64,000 nt of DNA, from contig NC_092334.1 in assembly GCF_046630445.1 (NCBI RefSeq), forward strand, positions 101,875,501-101,939,500. The letters are read 5' to 3'. Below the pieces are notes generated by a model that was not told where the DNA came from, did no database searches, and saw only the letters and a program-made list of their open reading frames with translations. Positions 12,077 through 23,948 of the stretch are shown here, piece by piece. Each line of letters starts with the position of its first letter. Within the stretch, counting starts at the first letter, position 1. The stretch is from Rutidosis leptorrhynchoides (taxonomy: Eukaryota > Streptophyta > Magnoliopsida > Asterales > Asteraceae). Position numbers and translations under genes: made by a program.

Positions 12077-14319
12077 TGTGACGATCCTTCCAAATCTCTT
12101 TGGACGAATACATCATTCATTGATTTCATAGTGATGTTTTGACCTCTATATGATACGTTTTATAAACATTGCATTCTTTTGAAAAGGCACACTATAAATG
12201 AATATATAAATCCAAGGTTTTCAACGTCTGATGATTTCTACGTATAGACAATCACCGTATATAATAGTTTTCAATACTACATCCGTTGATAATGCAGTCA
12301 AAATAAGATACATGGTGATGATTTTGTGAATGCAAAGTTTTCTTGAATAAAGCATGTATGACTCCATGCACATAGCTTATACAATGTATAAGCAAACAGC
12401 GGAAGACTTCTAGGAACCTGAGAATAAACATGTTTAAAAGTGTCAACACAAAGGTTGGTGAGTTCATAGTTTTAATGTTGCGCATAATCTGTATATAAAG
12501 GTGGATCATAAGATTTCAGTTGTTTCATCCGAAATGTTTATCAAAATATTCTACAAAATTGAGCACCCTGGTAACTAAACTTAACGTATATATAATTCGT
12601 ACCCTTTGTATAATCATCTTAATAATACACGTAAACTGACGTGTACGCTTCTCAAATAGCATACGTCCGTTAAAAGGCTAGTGCTCTAGCTCGGATGGGG
12701 ATATCAAGCCCTATGGATCCATATGTTGGTCAATATATGTCTAACAAGCTAAGTCGGGTCATAGTGTATCACAATCCTAATGCTCGAGACCGACATGCAG
12801 AAATTTAACAAAAGTCATCTCAAAAGTCAACCTGACCCAATATGATCTTTAAATCTATACATGTTTATTAACATAGTATAAGTCTTGATAATTGAACGAA
12901 TTTATAGTTTATCAAACTCAAAATATTATTTATTTCAGGGGCTATATTATATTTGAATTATCATGGCAATCGAACATGATTTTCATATAGTTTTCCAATA
13001 CTTGAAAACTCAGATTATAGTGTTTATAAAGCTTTAAAACATGATAAGACAGTCAACTCTGACAATTGCTCAACAAGACGAGACGTGCCTTATATAGAAA
13101 TTCATTTACTCGATTAGTAATATTTAAAAATTCAATTTATCAATCTCATAGACAAGTTGTTTAAATATTAATTTACAGTTTCAAACACAATTTCATTTAA
13201 CGTTAACCATAATTCAGTTGACCATATCTTTTAATCCGTTCATCGAAATCACGCGATTTCTAAATGAAAAGTTAATAATTTTTCGCTAGCTTTCCAACGA
13301 CATGCATATCTTATACCTTATCTCAACCGCATATGTAACTAATTCAGGATTCAACATAACCTATCTAATGGCAATATCAAAAGTACAAGCATGCATAATC
13401 CTATATACTCGAGCACTAGTCAGGGATACACTATTAATATATAAAAATTAAATTACGAGTACTCACGTATCAATATTGAGATTCAATATTACAGTAAAGT
13501 ACGTAGACGCAACGGAGATGATAAATACTAGTTTGACTTACGAACAATACTCACGAACATTACCCATAACCTCCATAGTTATAACCCATAGTTTCCCTAG
13601 CTCTATCCCGCTCGGAAGGCTTGTTTGAAAATAATTCGCTCATGACCTCGTCGTAGTATTTTATGTATAATAATACTCCTAACTATAAGATTAATAATAA
13701 TATTAATCTTAATAATAATAATAATATAAATAATAAATATAAATAATAAATATAAAATATAATACGGAGTAATATAGATATTAATATGCGTGTGTGTGTT
13801 GAGCAAACTGGCCAATTTATAGAATGTTTCTGAATTCTGACTGCCATGCGATCGCATGAGTTTTATGCCTATTTCTCATGCGGTCACATGGCCCCAAAAT
13901 TCAGCTCACAATTTTTGTGTTTTCTTGTTTGTCGACATATTATTATATATATATATATATAATATATATATATAATTTATATTAATTATATATATATATA
14001 TATATTATATTATATTCATGTACATAGTTGACTTGTAATTTTAGGTCCGTTGACTCGTACGTTAATACTCGACTCGTGTACCACTTTCGGTTTTTTAAAC
14101 GCACTTTCGTACGTTTAGAAAACTAGCATTTTACGTTACGCGACGTGTACCCTTATTAATAATTTGACTTACTCATCAATAAATTACCTTATAAAAAATG
14201 TAACTTATAAAATTGAGCGTTGTGGTCATTTGCTTCTATAAATCAGTGACTCGTTGTTTATCAAAATATATTATTTTAAATCAGGACGTTTTTTTGACTA
14301 AGTTAATATTATATTTTTG

Positions 14320-14381
<62 letters not shown>

Positions 14382-14558
14382 GTATATTTTCCAATCCAAT
14401 TATAATGGTTCGTGAATCGTCAGGGTTTGGTCAAGGTTAAATGAATATATGAATACAGTTTACACTTCTTGAGATTCAACTTAACAAACTTTGCTTATCG
14501 TGTCGGAATAATATAAAGATAAAGTTTAAATTTGGTCAGAAATTTTCGGGTTGTCACA
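12077..14558 (-). repeat. Solo LTR of a Tekay-like family, target duplication CTAAA
   Basis: Starts TGTGACGATCC at 12077 and ends TTGTCACA at 14558, flanked by CTAAA at 12072-12076 and 14559-14563. Both ends carry the TGTGA/TCACA inverted repeat, and no internal region is present. On that basis it is a solo LTR left by recombination between the two LTRs. Orientation is minus, by comparison with other LTRs here. TA runs lie near 13945-14005 and 14318-14382. The LTR starting at 63158 belongs to the same family. Confidence 0.85.
14318..14382. repeat. TA dinucleotide microsatellite
   Basis: About 30 consecutive TA units lie inside the solo LTR, a likely length-variable site. Confidence 0.9.
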
Positions 14559-14921
14559 CTAAATTTCTATACCCCACCATTAATAATTATCATCATTAAA
14601 CGTTTTCTTTACTCATACGCATAGAATTATAACCATAAGACCAAACTCATATCGTCACGTCATCTTCTTTAATACGTTTCATTGTTCATCCATAAAACAG
14701 GAAGCGTTTTAGTAGCAGCAGTTCACTCATGGTGTTTGAGGTGATCAACGTGTTGGTGGTTGGTTTCACTTCGAACATAAAAACAGAAATGTGCAGTAGC
14801 GTATAGTAGCGGGTTTATGGTGGTCTTCGATGGTGGAGAAAGGTGGTGGTTTAGAGATGATCGAGCGTAGTAGTGGTGGTGCATGGTTGATCGAATAGGA
14901 AAGGGAGGTGATGGTTATCTA
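14559..14921. other. Second fragment of the old LTR-like host sequence
   Basis: Non-coding, with GGTGGT-rich sequence near 14740-14910. It ends in ATCTA (14917-14921), the left target duplication of the full Tekay element. It resumes at 26300. Confidence 0.6.
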
Positions 14922-17900
14922 TGAAATGTCCCGTTCTTATTGATTAAAAACGTTCCATATTAATTGATTTCGTTGCGAGGTTTTGACCTCTATATGAGAC
15001 GTTTTTCAAAGACTGCATTCATTTTTAAAACAAACCATAACCTTTATTTCATAAATAAAGGTTTAAAAAGCTTTACGTAGATTATCAAATAATGATAATC
15101 TAAAATATCCTGTTTACACACGACCATTACATAATGGTTTACAATACAAATATGTTACATCGAAATCAGTTTCTTGAATGCAGTTTTTACACAATATCAT
15201 ACAAACATGGACTCCAAATCTTGTCCTTATTTTAGTATGCAACAGCGGAAGCTCTTAATATTCACCTGAGAATAAACATGCTTTAAACGTCAACAAAAAT
15301 GTTGGTGAGTTATAGGTTTAACCTATATATATCAAATCGTAACAATAGACCACAAGATTTCATATTTCAATACACATCCCATACATAGAGATAAAAATCA
15401 TTCATATGGTGAACACCTGGTAACCGACATTAACAAGATGCATATATAAGAATATCCCCATCATTCCGGGACACCCTTCGGATATGATATAAATTTTGAA
15501 GTACTAAAGCATCCGGTACTTTGGATGGGGTTTGTTAGGCCCAATAGATCTATCTTTAGGATTCGCGTCAATTAGGGTGTCTGTTCCCTAATTCTTAGAT
15601 TACCAGACTTAATAAAAAGGGGCATATTCGATTTCGATAATTCAACCATAGAATGTAGTTTCACGTACTTGTGTCTATTTTGTAAATCATTTATAAAACC
15701 TGCATGTATTCTCATCCCAAAAATATTAGATTTTAAAAGTGGGACTATAACTCACTTTCACAGATTTTTACTTCGTCGGGAAGTAAGACTTGGCCACTGG
15801 TTGATTCACGAACCTATAACAATATATACATATATATCAAAGTATGTTCAAAATATATTTACAACACTTTTAATATATTTTGATGTTTTAAGTTTATTAA
15901 GTCAGCTGTCCTCGTTAGTAACCTACAACTAGTTGTCCACAGTTAGATGTACAGAAATAAATCGATAAATATTATCTTGAATCAATCCACGACCCAGTGT
16001 ATACGTATCTCAGTATTGATCACAACTCAAACTATATATATTTTGGAATCAACCTCAACCCTGTATAGCTAACTCCAACATTCACATATAGAGTGTCTAT
16101 GGTTGTTCCGAAATATATATAGATGTGTCGACATGATAGGTCGAAACATTGTATACGTGTCTATGGTATCTCAAGATTACATAATATACAATACAAGTTG
16201 ATTAAGTTATGGTTGGAATAGATTTGTTACCAATTTTCACGTAGCTAAAATGAGAAAAATTATCCAATCTTGTTTTACCCATAACTTCTTCATTTTAAAT
16301 CCGTTTTGAGTGAATCAAATTGCTATGGTTTCATATTGAACTCTATTTTATGAATCTAAACAGAAAAGTATAGGTTTATAGTCGGAAAAATAAGTTACAA
16401 GTCGTTTTTGTAAAGGTAGTCATTTCAGTCGAAAGAACGACGTCTAGATGACCATTTTAGAAAACATACTTCCACTTTGAGTTTAATCATAATTTTTGGA
16501 TATAGTTTCATGTTCATAATAAAAATCATTTTCTCAGAATAACAACTTTAAAATCAAAGTTTATCATAGTTTTTAATTAACTAACCCAAAACAGCCCGCG
16601 GTGTTACTACGACGGCGTAAATCCGGTTTTACGGTGTTTTTCGTGTTTCCAGGTTTTAAATCATTAAGTTAGCATATCATATAGATATAGAACATGTGTT
16701 TAGTTGATTTTAAAAGTCAAGTTAGAAGGATTAACTTTTGTTTGCGAACAAGTTTAGAATTAACTAAACTATGTTCTAGTGATTACAAGTTTAAACCTTC
16801 GAATAAGATAGCTTTATATGTATGAATCGAATGATGTTATGAACATCATTACTACCTTAAGTTCCTTGGATAAACCTACTGGAAAATATAAAAATGGATC
16901 TAGCTTCAATGGATCCTTGGATGGCTCGAAGTTCTTGAAGCAGAATCATGACACGAAAACAAGTTCAAGTAAGATCATCACTTGAAATAAGATTGTTATA
17001 GTTATAGAAATTGAACCAAAGTTTGAATATGATTATTACCTTGTATTAGAATGATAACCTACTGTAAGAAACAAAGATTTCTTGAGGTTAGATGATCACC
17101 TTACAAGATTGGAAGTGAGCTAGCAAACTTGAAAGTATTCTTGATTTTATGAAACTAGAACTTTTGGAATTTATGAAGAACACTTAGAACTTGAAGATAG
17201 AACTTGAGAGAGATCAATTAGATGAAGAAAATTGAAGAATGAAAGTGTTTGTAGGTGTTTTTGGTCGTTGGTGTATGGATTAGATATAAAGGATATGTAA
17301 TTTTGTTTTCATGTAAATAAGTCATGAATGATTACTCATATTTTTGTAATTTTATGAGATATTTCATGCTAGTTGCCAAATGATGGTTCCCACATGTGTT
17401 AGGTGACTCACATGGGCTGCTAAGAGCTGATCATTGGAGTGTATATACCAATAGTACATACATCTAAAAGCTGTGTATTGTACGAGTACGAATACGGGTG
17501 CATACGAGTAGAATTGTTGATGAAACTGAACGAGGATGTAATTGTAAGCATTTTTGTTAAGTAGAAGTATTTTGATAAGTGTATTGAAGTCTTTCAAAAG
17601 TGTATAAATACATATTAAAACACTACATGTATATACATTTTAACTGAGTCGTTAAGTCATCGTTAGTCGTTACATGTAAGTGTTGTTTTGAAACCTTTAG
17701 GTTAACGATCTTGTTAAATGTTGTTAACCCAATGTTTATAATATCAAATGAGATTTTAAATTATTATATTATCATGATATTATCATGTATGAATATCTCT
17801 TAATATGATATATATACATTAAATGTCTTTACAACGATAATCGTTACATATATGTCTCGTTTAAAAATCATTAAGTTAGTAGTCTTGTTTTTACATATGT

Positions 17901-18171
17901 AGTTTATTGTTAATATACTTAATGATATGTTTACTTATCATAGTATCATGTTAACTATATATATATCCATATATATGTCATCATATAGTTTTTACAAGTT
18001 TTAACGTTCGTGAATCACCGGTCAACTTGGGTGGTCAATTGTCTATATGAAACATATTTCAATTAATCAAGTCTTAACAAGTTTGATTGCTTAACATGTT
18101 GGAAACATTTAATCATGTAAATATCAATCTCAATTAATATATATAAACATGGAAAAGTTCGGGTCACTACA
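14922..18171 (-). repeat. Tekay 3' LTR (3250 bp, full length)
   Basis: On the minus strand it runs from TGTAGTGACCC at 18171 to GGGACATTTCA at 14922. It holds a 1757-bp middle section (about 16040-17796) that the 5' LTR lacks. A TATA-like stretch on the minus strand near 17290 falls in that section, so the promoter may be there (inference). An 87-codon ORF at 15669-15932 recurs identically in the other LTR because the LTRs are copies, not because it is a gene. Confidence 0.9.
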
Positions 18172-18186
18172 GTACCTACCCGTTAA
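18172..18186 (-). promoter_or_regulatory. Tekay polypurine-type tract next to the 3' LTR
   Basis: On the minus strand, AACGGGTAGGTAC directly precedes the 3' LTR. This is where plus-strand synthesis should start. The identical 16-base stretch including the last LTR base (18171-18186) recurs at 22925-22940 upstream of gag. Confidence 0.6.
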
Positions 18187-18206
18187 ATAAATTTCGTCCC
18201 GAAATT

Positions 18207-20882
18207 TTAAGCTGTTGAAGGTGTTGACGAATCTTCTGGAAATAGATGCGGGTATTTCTTCTTCATCTGATCTTCACGCTCCCAGGTGAACTCGGGTCCT
18301 CTACGAGCATTCCATCGAACCTTAACAATTGGTATCTTGTTTTGCTTAAGTCTTTTAACCTCACGATCCATTATTTCGACGGGTTCTTCGATGAATTGAA
18401 GTTTTTCGTTGATTTGGATTTCATCTAACGGAATAGTGAGATCTTCTTTAGCAAAACATTTCTTTAAATTCGAGACGTGGAAAGTGTTATGTACAGCCGC
18501 GAGTTGTTGAGGTAACTCTAGTCGGTAAGCTACTGGTCCGATACGATCAATAATCTTGAATGGTCCAATATACCTTGGATTTAATTTCCCTCGTTTACCA
18601 AATCGAACAACGCCTTTCCAAGGTGCAACTTTAAGCATGACCATCTCTCCAATTTCAAATTCTATATCTTTTCTTTTAATGTCAGCGTAGCTCTTTTGTC
18701 GACTTTGGGCGGTTTTCAACCGTTGTTGAATTTGGATGATCTTCTCGGTAGTTTCTTGTATAATCTCCGGACCCGTAATCTGTCTATCCCCCACATCACT
18801 CCAACAAATCGGATACCTGCACTTTCTACCATAAAGTGCTTCAAACGGCGCCATCTCAATGCTTGAATGGTAGCTGTTGTTGTAGGAAAATTCTGCTAAC
18901 GGTAGATGTCGATCCCAACTGTTTCCGAAATCAATAACACATGCTCGAAGCATGTCTTCAAGCGTTTGTATCGTCCTTTCGCTCTGCCCATCAGTTTGTG
19001 GATGATAGGCAGTACTCATGTCTAGACGAGTTCCTAATGCTTGCTGTAATGTCTGCCAGAATCTTGAAATAAATCTGCCATCCCTATCAGAGATAATAGA
19101 GATTGGTATTCCATGTCTGGAGATGACTTCCTTCAAATACAGTCGTGCTAACTTCTCCATCTTGTCATCTTCTCTTATTGGCAAGAAGTGTGCTGATTTG
19201 GTGAGACGGTCAACTATTACCCAAATAGTATCAAAACCACTTGCAGTCCTTGGCAATTTAGTGATGAAATCCATGGTAATGTTTTCCCATTTCCATTCCG
19301 GGATTTCGGGTTGTTGAAGTAGACCTGATGGTTTCTGATGCTCAGCTTTGACCTTAGAACACCTCAAACATTCTCCTACGTATTTAGCAACATCGGCTTT
19401 CATACCCGGCCACCAAAAATGTTTCTTGAGATCCTTGTACATCTTCCCCGTTCCAGGATGTATTGAGTATCTGGTTTTATGAGCTTCTCTAAGTACCATT
19501 TCTCTCATATCTCCAAATTGTGGTACCCAAATCCTTTCAGCCCTATACCGGGTTCCGTCTTCCCGAATATTAAGATGCTTCTCCGATCCTTTGGGTATTT
19601 CATCCTTTAAATTTCCCTCTTTTAAAACTCCTTGTTGCGCCTCCTTTATTTGAGTAGTAATGTTATTATGAATCATTATATTCATAGATTTTACTCGAAT
19701 GGGTTCTCTGTCCTTCCTGCTCAAGGCATCGGCTACCACATTTGCCTTCCCCGGGTGGTAATGAATCTCAAAGTCGTAATCATTCAATAATTCAATCCAC
19801 CTACGCTGCCTCATATTCAGTTGTTTCTGATTAAATATGTGTTGAAGACTTTTGTGGTCGGTATATATAATACTTTTGACCCCATATAAGTAGTGCCTCC
19901 AAGTCTTTAATGCAAAAACAACCGCGCCTAATTCCAAATAATGCGTCGTATAATTTTGTTCGTGAATCTTCAATTGTCTAGACGCATAAGCAATCACCTT
20001 CGTTCGTTGCATTAATACACAACCGAGACCTTGCTTTGATGCATCACAATAAATCACAAAATCATCATTCCCTTCAGGCAATGACAATATAGGTGCCGTA
20101 GTTAGCTTTTTCTTCAATAACTGAAACGCTTTCTCTTGTTCATCATTCCATTCAAATTTCTTCCCTTTATGCGTTAATGCAGTCAAGGGTTTTGCTATTC
20201 TGGAAAAGTCTTGGATGAACCTTCTGTAGTAACCAGCTAGTCCTAAAAACTGGCGTATGTGTTTCGGAGTTTTCGGGGTTTCCCACTTTTCAACAGTTTC
20301 TATCTTTGCCGGATCCACCTTAATACCTTCTTTGTTCACTATGTGACCGAGGAATTGAACTTCTTCCAACCAAAATGCACACTTTGAAAACTTAGCGTAC
20401 AATTCTTCCTTCCTCAATACTTCTAACACCTTTCTCAAATGTTCACCATGTTCTTGGTCATTCTTTGAGTAAATAAGTATGTCATCAATGAAAACAATGA
20501 CAAACTTGTCAAGGTATGGTCCACACACTCGGTTCATAAGGTCCATGAACACAGCTGGTGCATTAGTTAAACCAAACGGCATGACCATAAACTCGTAATG
20601 ACCGTAACGTGTTCTGAAAGCAGTCTTTGGAATATCATCTTCTTTCACCCGCATTTGATGATACCCGGAACGTAAGTCAATCTTTGAATAAACAGACGAG
20701 CCTTGTAGTTGATCAAATAAGTCATCGATTCTCGGTAGTGGGTAGCGGTTCTTGATGGTAAGTTTGTTCAACTCTCGGTAGTCGATACACAACCTGAATG
20801 TACCATCTTTCTTCTTGACAAACAAAATAGGAGCTCCCCACGGTGATGTGCTTGGTCGAATGAAACCACGCTCTAAAAGTTC
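18207..20882 (-). pseudogene. Tekay pol: reverse transcriptase, RNase H, integrase, chromodomain (after an in-frame stop)
   Basis: This is the same reading frame as the upstream gag-protease ORF, cut off from it by the TAA at 20883-20885. The first Met is at 20825, but the conserved reverse-transcriptase sequence already starts before it, so this is not a natural start. The active site FIDDIL is encoded near 20475-20490 and the RNase H motif YCDAS near 20040. An integrase HHCC domain is followed by the catalytic D, D, E (TMDFIT, SDRD, GQSER). The last 50 residues resemble a chromodomain ([18 protein letters not shown]), which targets integration to marked chromatin in chromoviruses. No further stop or frameshift is seen down to the natural stop at 18207. 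Confidence 0.9.
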
Positions 20883-21922
20883 TTATAATTGGCTTTGTAG
20901 TTCTTTCATCTCGCTGGGTGCGAGTCTGTAAGGAGCACGAGCTATTGGTGCAGCTCCTGGTACAAGATCTATTTGAAATTCAACGGATCGATGTGGGGGT
21001 AATCCCGGTAATTCTTTCGGAAATACATCAGGAAATTCTATTGCGACGGGAACATCATTGATGCTCTTTTCTTCAGTTTGTACTTTCTCGACGTGTGCTA
21101 GAACAGCATAGCAACCTTTTCTTATTAGTTTTTGTGCCTTCAAATTACTAATAAGATGTAGCTTCGTGTTGCCCTTTTCTCCGTACACCATTAAGGGTTT
21201 TCCTTTTTCTCGTATAATGCGAATTGCATTTTTGTAACAAACGATCTCCGCTTTCACTTCTTTCAACCAGTCCATACCGATTATCACATCAAAACTCCCT
21301 AACTCTACTGGTATCAAATCAATCTTAAATGTTTCGCTAACCAGTTTAATTTCTCGATTCCGACATATATTATCTGCTGAAATTAATTTACCATTTGCTA
21401 ATTCGAGTAAAAATTTACTATCCAAAGGCGTCAATGGACAACTTAATTTAGCACAAAAATCTCTACTCATATAGCTTCTATCCGCACCCGAATCAAATAA
21501 AACGTAAGCAGATTTATTGTCAATAAGAAACGTACCCGTAACAAGCTCCGGGTCTTCCTGTGCCTCTGCCGCATTAATATTGAAAACTCTTCCACGGCCT
21601 TGTCCATTCGTGTTCTCCTGGTTCGGGCAATTTCTAATAATGTGGCCCGGTTTTCCACATTTATAACAAACTACATTGGCATAACTTGCTCCGACACTAC
21701 TTGCTCCGCCATTACTCGTTCCGACACCATTTGTTCCTTTCGTTCTATTAACCCCTGGTCCGTAGACCTCACACTTCGCCACGCTATGACCATTTCTTTT
21801 ACACTTGTTGCAAAATTTGGTGCAGAACCCCGAGTGATTCTTTTCACACCTTTGGCATAGCTGCTTCTGATTGTTGTTGTTGTTGCGGTTATTATTGTTG
21901 TTGGGATGATTGTTGTAGTTGC

Positions 21923-21953
<31 letters not shown>

Positions 21954-22787
21954 GGGCCGTTTGTTGTAGTTGCGATTGATGTTGCGATTGTTGGGATAAT
22001 TGTTGCGATTATTGTTGTAATTGCTGTTGTTGTTGTATTGGTGATTCTTATCACCGTTTTCCTCCCACTTTCTTTTGACTTGCTTCACATTGGCCTCTTC
22101 AGCAGTCTGTTCTTTAATTCTTTCTTCAATTTGGTTCACGAGTTTGTGAGCCATTCTACATGCCTGTTGTATGGAGGCGGGCTCGTGTGAACTTATATCT
22201 TCTTGGATTCTTTCCGGTAATCCTTTCACAAACGCGTCGATCTTCTCTTCCTCATCTTCGAATGCTCCCGGACACAATAGGCACAATTCTGTGAATCGTC
22301 TTTCGTACGTGGTAATATCAAATCCTTGGGTTCGTAACCCTCTAAGTTCTGTCTTGAGCTTATTGACCTCGGTTCTGGGACGGTACTTCTCGTTCATCAA
22401 GTGCTTGAATGCTGACCACGGTAGTGCGTACGCATCGTCTTGTCCCACTTGCTCTAGATAGGTATTCCACCATGTTAACGCAGAACCTGTGAAGGTATGC
22501 GTAGCGTACTTTACTTTGTCCTCTTCAGTACACTTACTTATGGCAAACACCGATTCGACCTTCTCGGTCCACCGTTTCAATCCGATCGGTCCTTCGGTTC
22601 CATCAAATTCCAAAGGTTTGCAGGCAGTGAATTCTTTGTAGGTGCATCCTACACGATTTCCTGTACTGCTAGATCCAAGGTTATTGTTGGTATGTAGCGC
22701 AGCCTGTACTGCGGCTATGTTTGAAGCTAGAAAAGTACGGAATTCCTCTTCATTCATATTCACGGTGTGTCGAGTAGTCGGTGCCAT
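20883..22787 (-). CDS. Tekay gag-protease ORF, ended early by an in-frame TAA
   Basis: This encodes capsid/nucleocapsid and protease. I chose the Met at 22787 (MAPTTRHTVNMNEEEF) because family members start this way; an upstream in-frame Met exists at 22823. The retrotransposon gag domain spans about residues 45-215. An extreme Asn-rich tract follows (about 255-315), encoded by GTT-rich DNA at 21880-22040. Three Cys/His clusters come next: CQRCEKNHSGFC, CNKCKRNGHSVAKC and CYKCGKPGHIIRNC (about 373-387). The protease motif DSGAD is near residue 432. The frame stops at codon 635, at the beginning of reverse transcriptase, although it continues open beyond. Gag and protease could still be made. 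Confidence 0.9.
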
Positions 22788-23128
22788 TTCCTTCAAAATA
22801 GTTAAATGGAACAAGTTAATCATACAGAATATTAAGAGTAGTTAATAGTATTTCGTAGCATAATATGAACTCATTTATAAAAGCTTTTTCTTCATATTAG
22901 CGTTTTATAAGTTTAAATTCGGGTAGTACCTACCCGTTAAGTTCATACTTAGTAGCTAATATACAATTCAACTACTACAATTCTATATGAAAAACTGATT
23001 ATAATAATATTTCGCGTTCAAACTTTTATACAATATTTTACAAACTTACAATACCGCTTATTTTACATAAAGCATGAAATATTGCACACAATAACTTTGA
23101 TACAAGATAGTTGTGAAGATAATTCTAG
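22788..23128. other. Spacer between the F-box ORF and gag, with a second PPT-like motif
   Basis: These 341 bases are non-coding. They contain AGTACCTACCCGTTAA at 22925-22940, an exact 16-base copy of the sequence at the 3' LTR edge (18171-18186). It is preceded by TTCGGGT, which also resembles the LTR end. It could act as an internal plus-strand start, or mark the joint where upstream sequence was acquired. Confidence 0.6.
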
Positions 23129-23812
23129 CTAGTACACAAGTCGTTCAGCAAAGGCAATAAAGACACGTAATTCATACGTCCAGAAACAAGTCATGCATTC
23201 TGGTTTTACTAGGACTACTTCCCATCCTTGGTCTTGTGCAACATAACCGTTATGGCCGTTGATAAGACAGCGTGTTGTAACGTCGTCAAAGGGACGAGGG
23301 TTACGTAATGTCCAACAGTCCCGTAATAATCTAAAAACCTCATTTCTTACCCCAATTACCGACTCCGTCACTTGTGGAAACGTTTTGTTTAATAGTTGTA
23401 GCCCGATGTTCTTGTTCTCACTTTGGTGAGAAGCGAACATTACTAATCCGTAAGCATAACATGCTTCTTTATGTTGCATGTTAGCTGCTTTTTCTAAATC
23501 ACGAAGTCCAATATTCGGATATATTGAGTCAAAATAATTTCTTAACCCGTTGCGTAAAATAGCATTTGGGTTCCCCGCAATATATGCGTCAAAGTAAACA
23601 CATCGTAACTTATGGGTTTCCCAATGTGATATCCCCCATCTTTCAAACGAAAGTCTCTTATAAACCAAGACATTCTTGGAACGTTCTTCGAATGTCTTAC
23701 AAACTGATCTCGCCTTAAATAGTTGTGCCGAGGAATTCTGGCCGACTCTAGACAAGATTTCATCAATCATGTCTCCGGGTAGGTCTCTTAAAATATTGGG
23801 TTGTCTATCCAT
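23129..23812 (-). CDS. Captured F-box protein within the Tekay element (227 aa)
   Basis: The ORF lies between the primer-binding site and gag, in the orientation of the element. An F-box at about residues 8-50 (LRDLPGDMIDEILSRV then LFKARSVCKTF) would bind the SKP1 adaptor of an SCF ubiquitin ligase. The middle (about 105-150; GLRDLEKAANMQHKEACYAY) looks like a single Sel1/TPR-like repeat. The C-terminus has a Cys-rich end (MTCFWTYELRVF). This order resembles plant F-box proteins of the At1g67623 type as I remember them, which are somewhat longer. No introns or frameshifts are present, as expected after passage through RNA. The next ORF upstream ends 136 bases away. A role in retrotransposition or in countering host defence is speculation. 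Confidence 0.8.
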   Translation of the reverse strand: MDRQPNILRDLPGDMIDEILSRVGQNSSAQLFKARSVCKTFEERSKNVLVYKRLSFERWGISHWETHKLRCVYFDAYIAGNPNAILRNGLRNYFDSIYPNIGLRDLEKAANMQHKEACYAYGLVMFASHQSENKNIGLQLLNKTFPQVTESVIGVRNEVFRLLRDCWTLRNPRPFDDVTTRCLINGHNGYVAQDQGWEVVLVKPECMTCFWTYELRVFIAFAERLVY

Positions 23813-23948
23813 TTTGTGTTTTTAAACTGTAAAATAGACAAGAGTTAGATTCATAAAAAAATACTTATTAATACAAGCAATTTTTACATATATCATAAAG
23901 CATAAGAACACTATATTACATATATTACACCACACGAATACAACTATC

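Noticed and set aside
14213..14440. Ile-Tyr repeat frame
   Set aside because: Translation of the TA microsatellite in the solo LTR.
15669..15932. 87-codon ORF present identically at 15669-15932 and 25520-25783
   Set aside because: Both copies lie at the same place in the two LTRs of one young element; identity follows from LTR duplication and no domain is visible.
21671..22190. Thr-rich and Val-rich frames over the gag linker
   Set aside because: Alternative frames of the Asn-rich codon run in gag.
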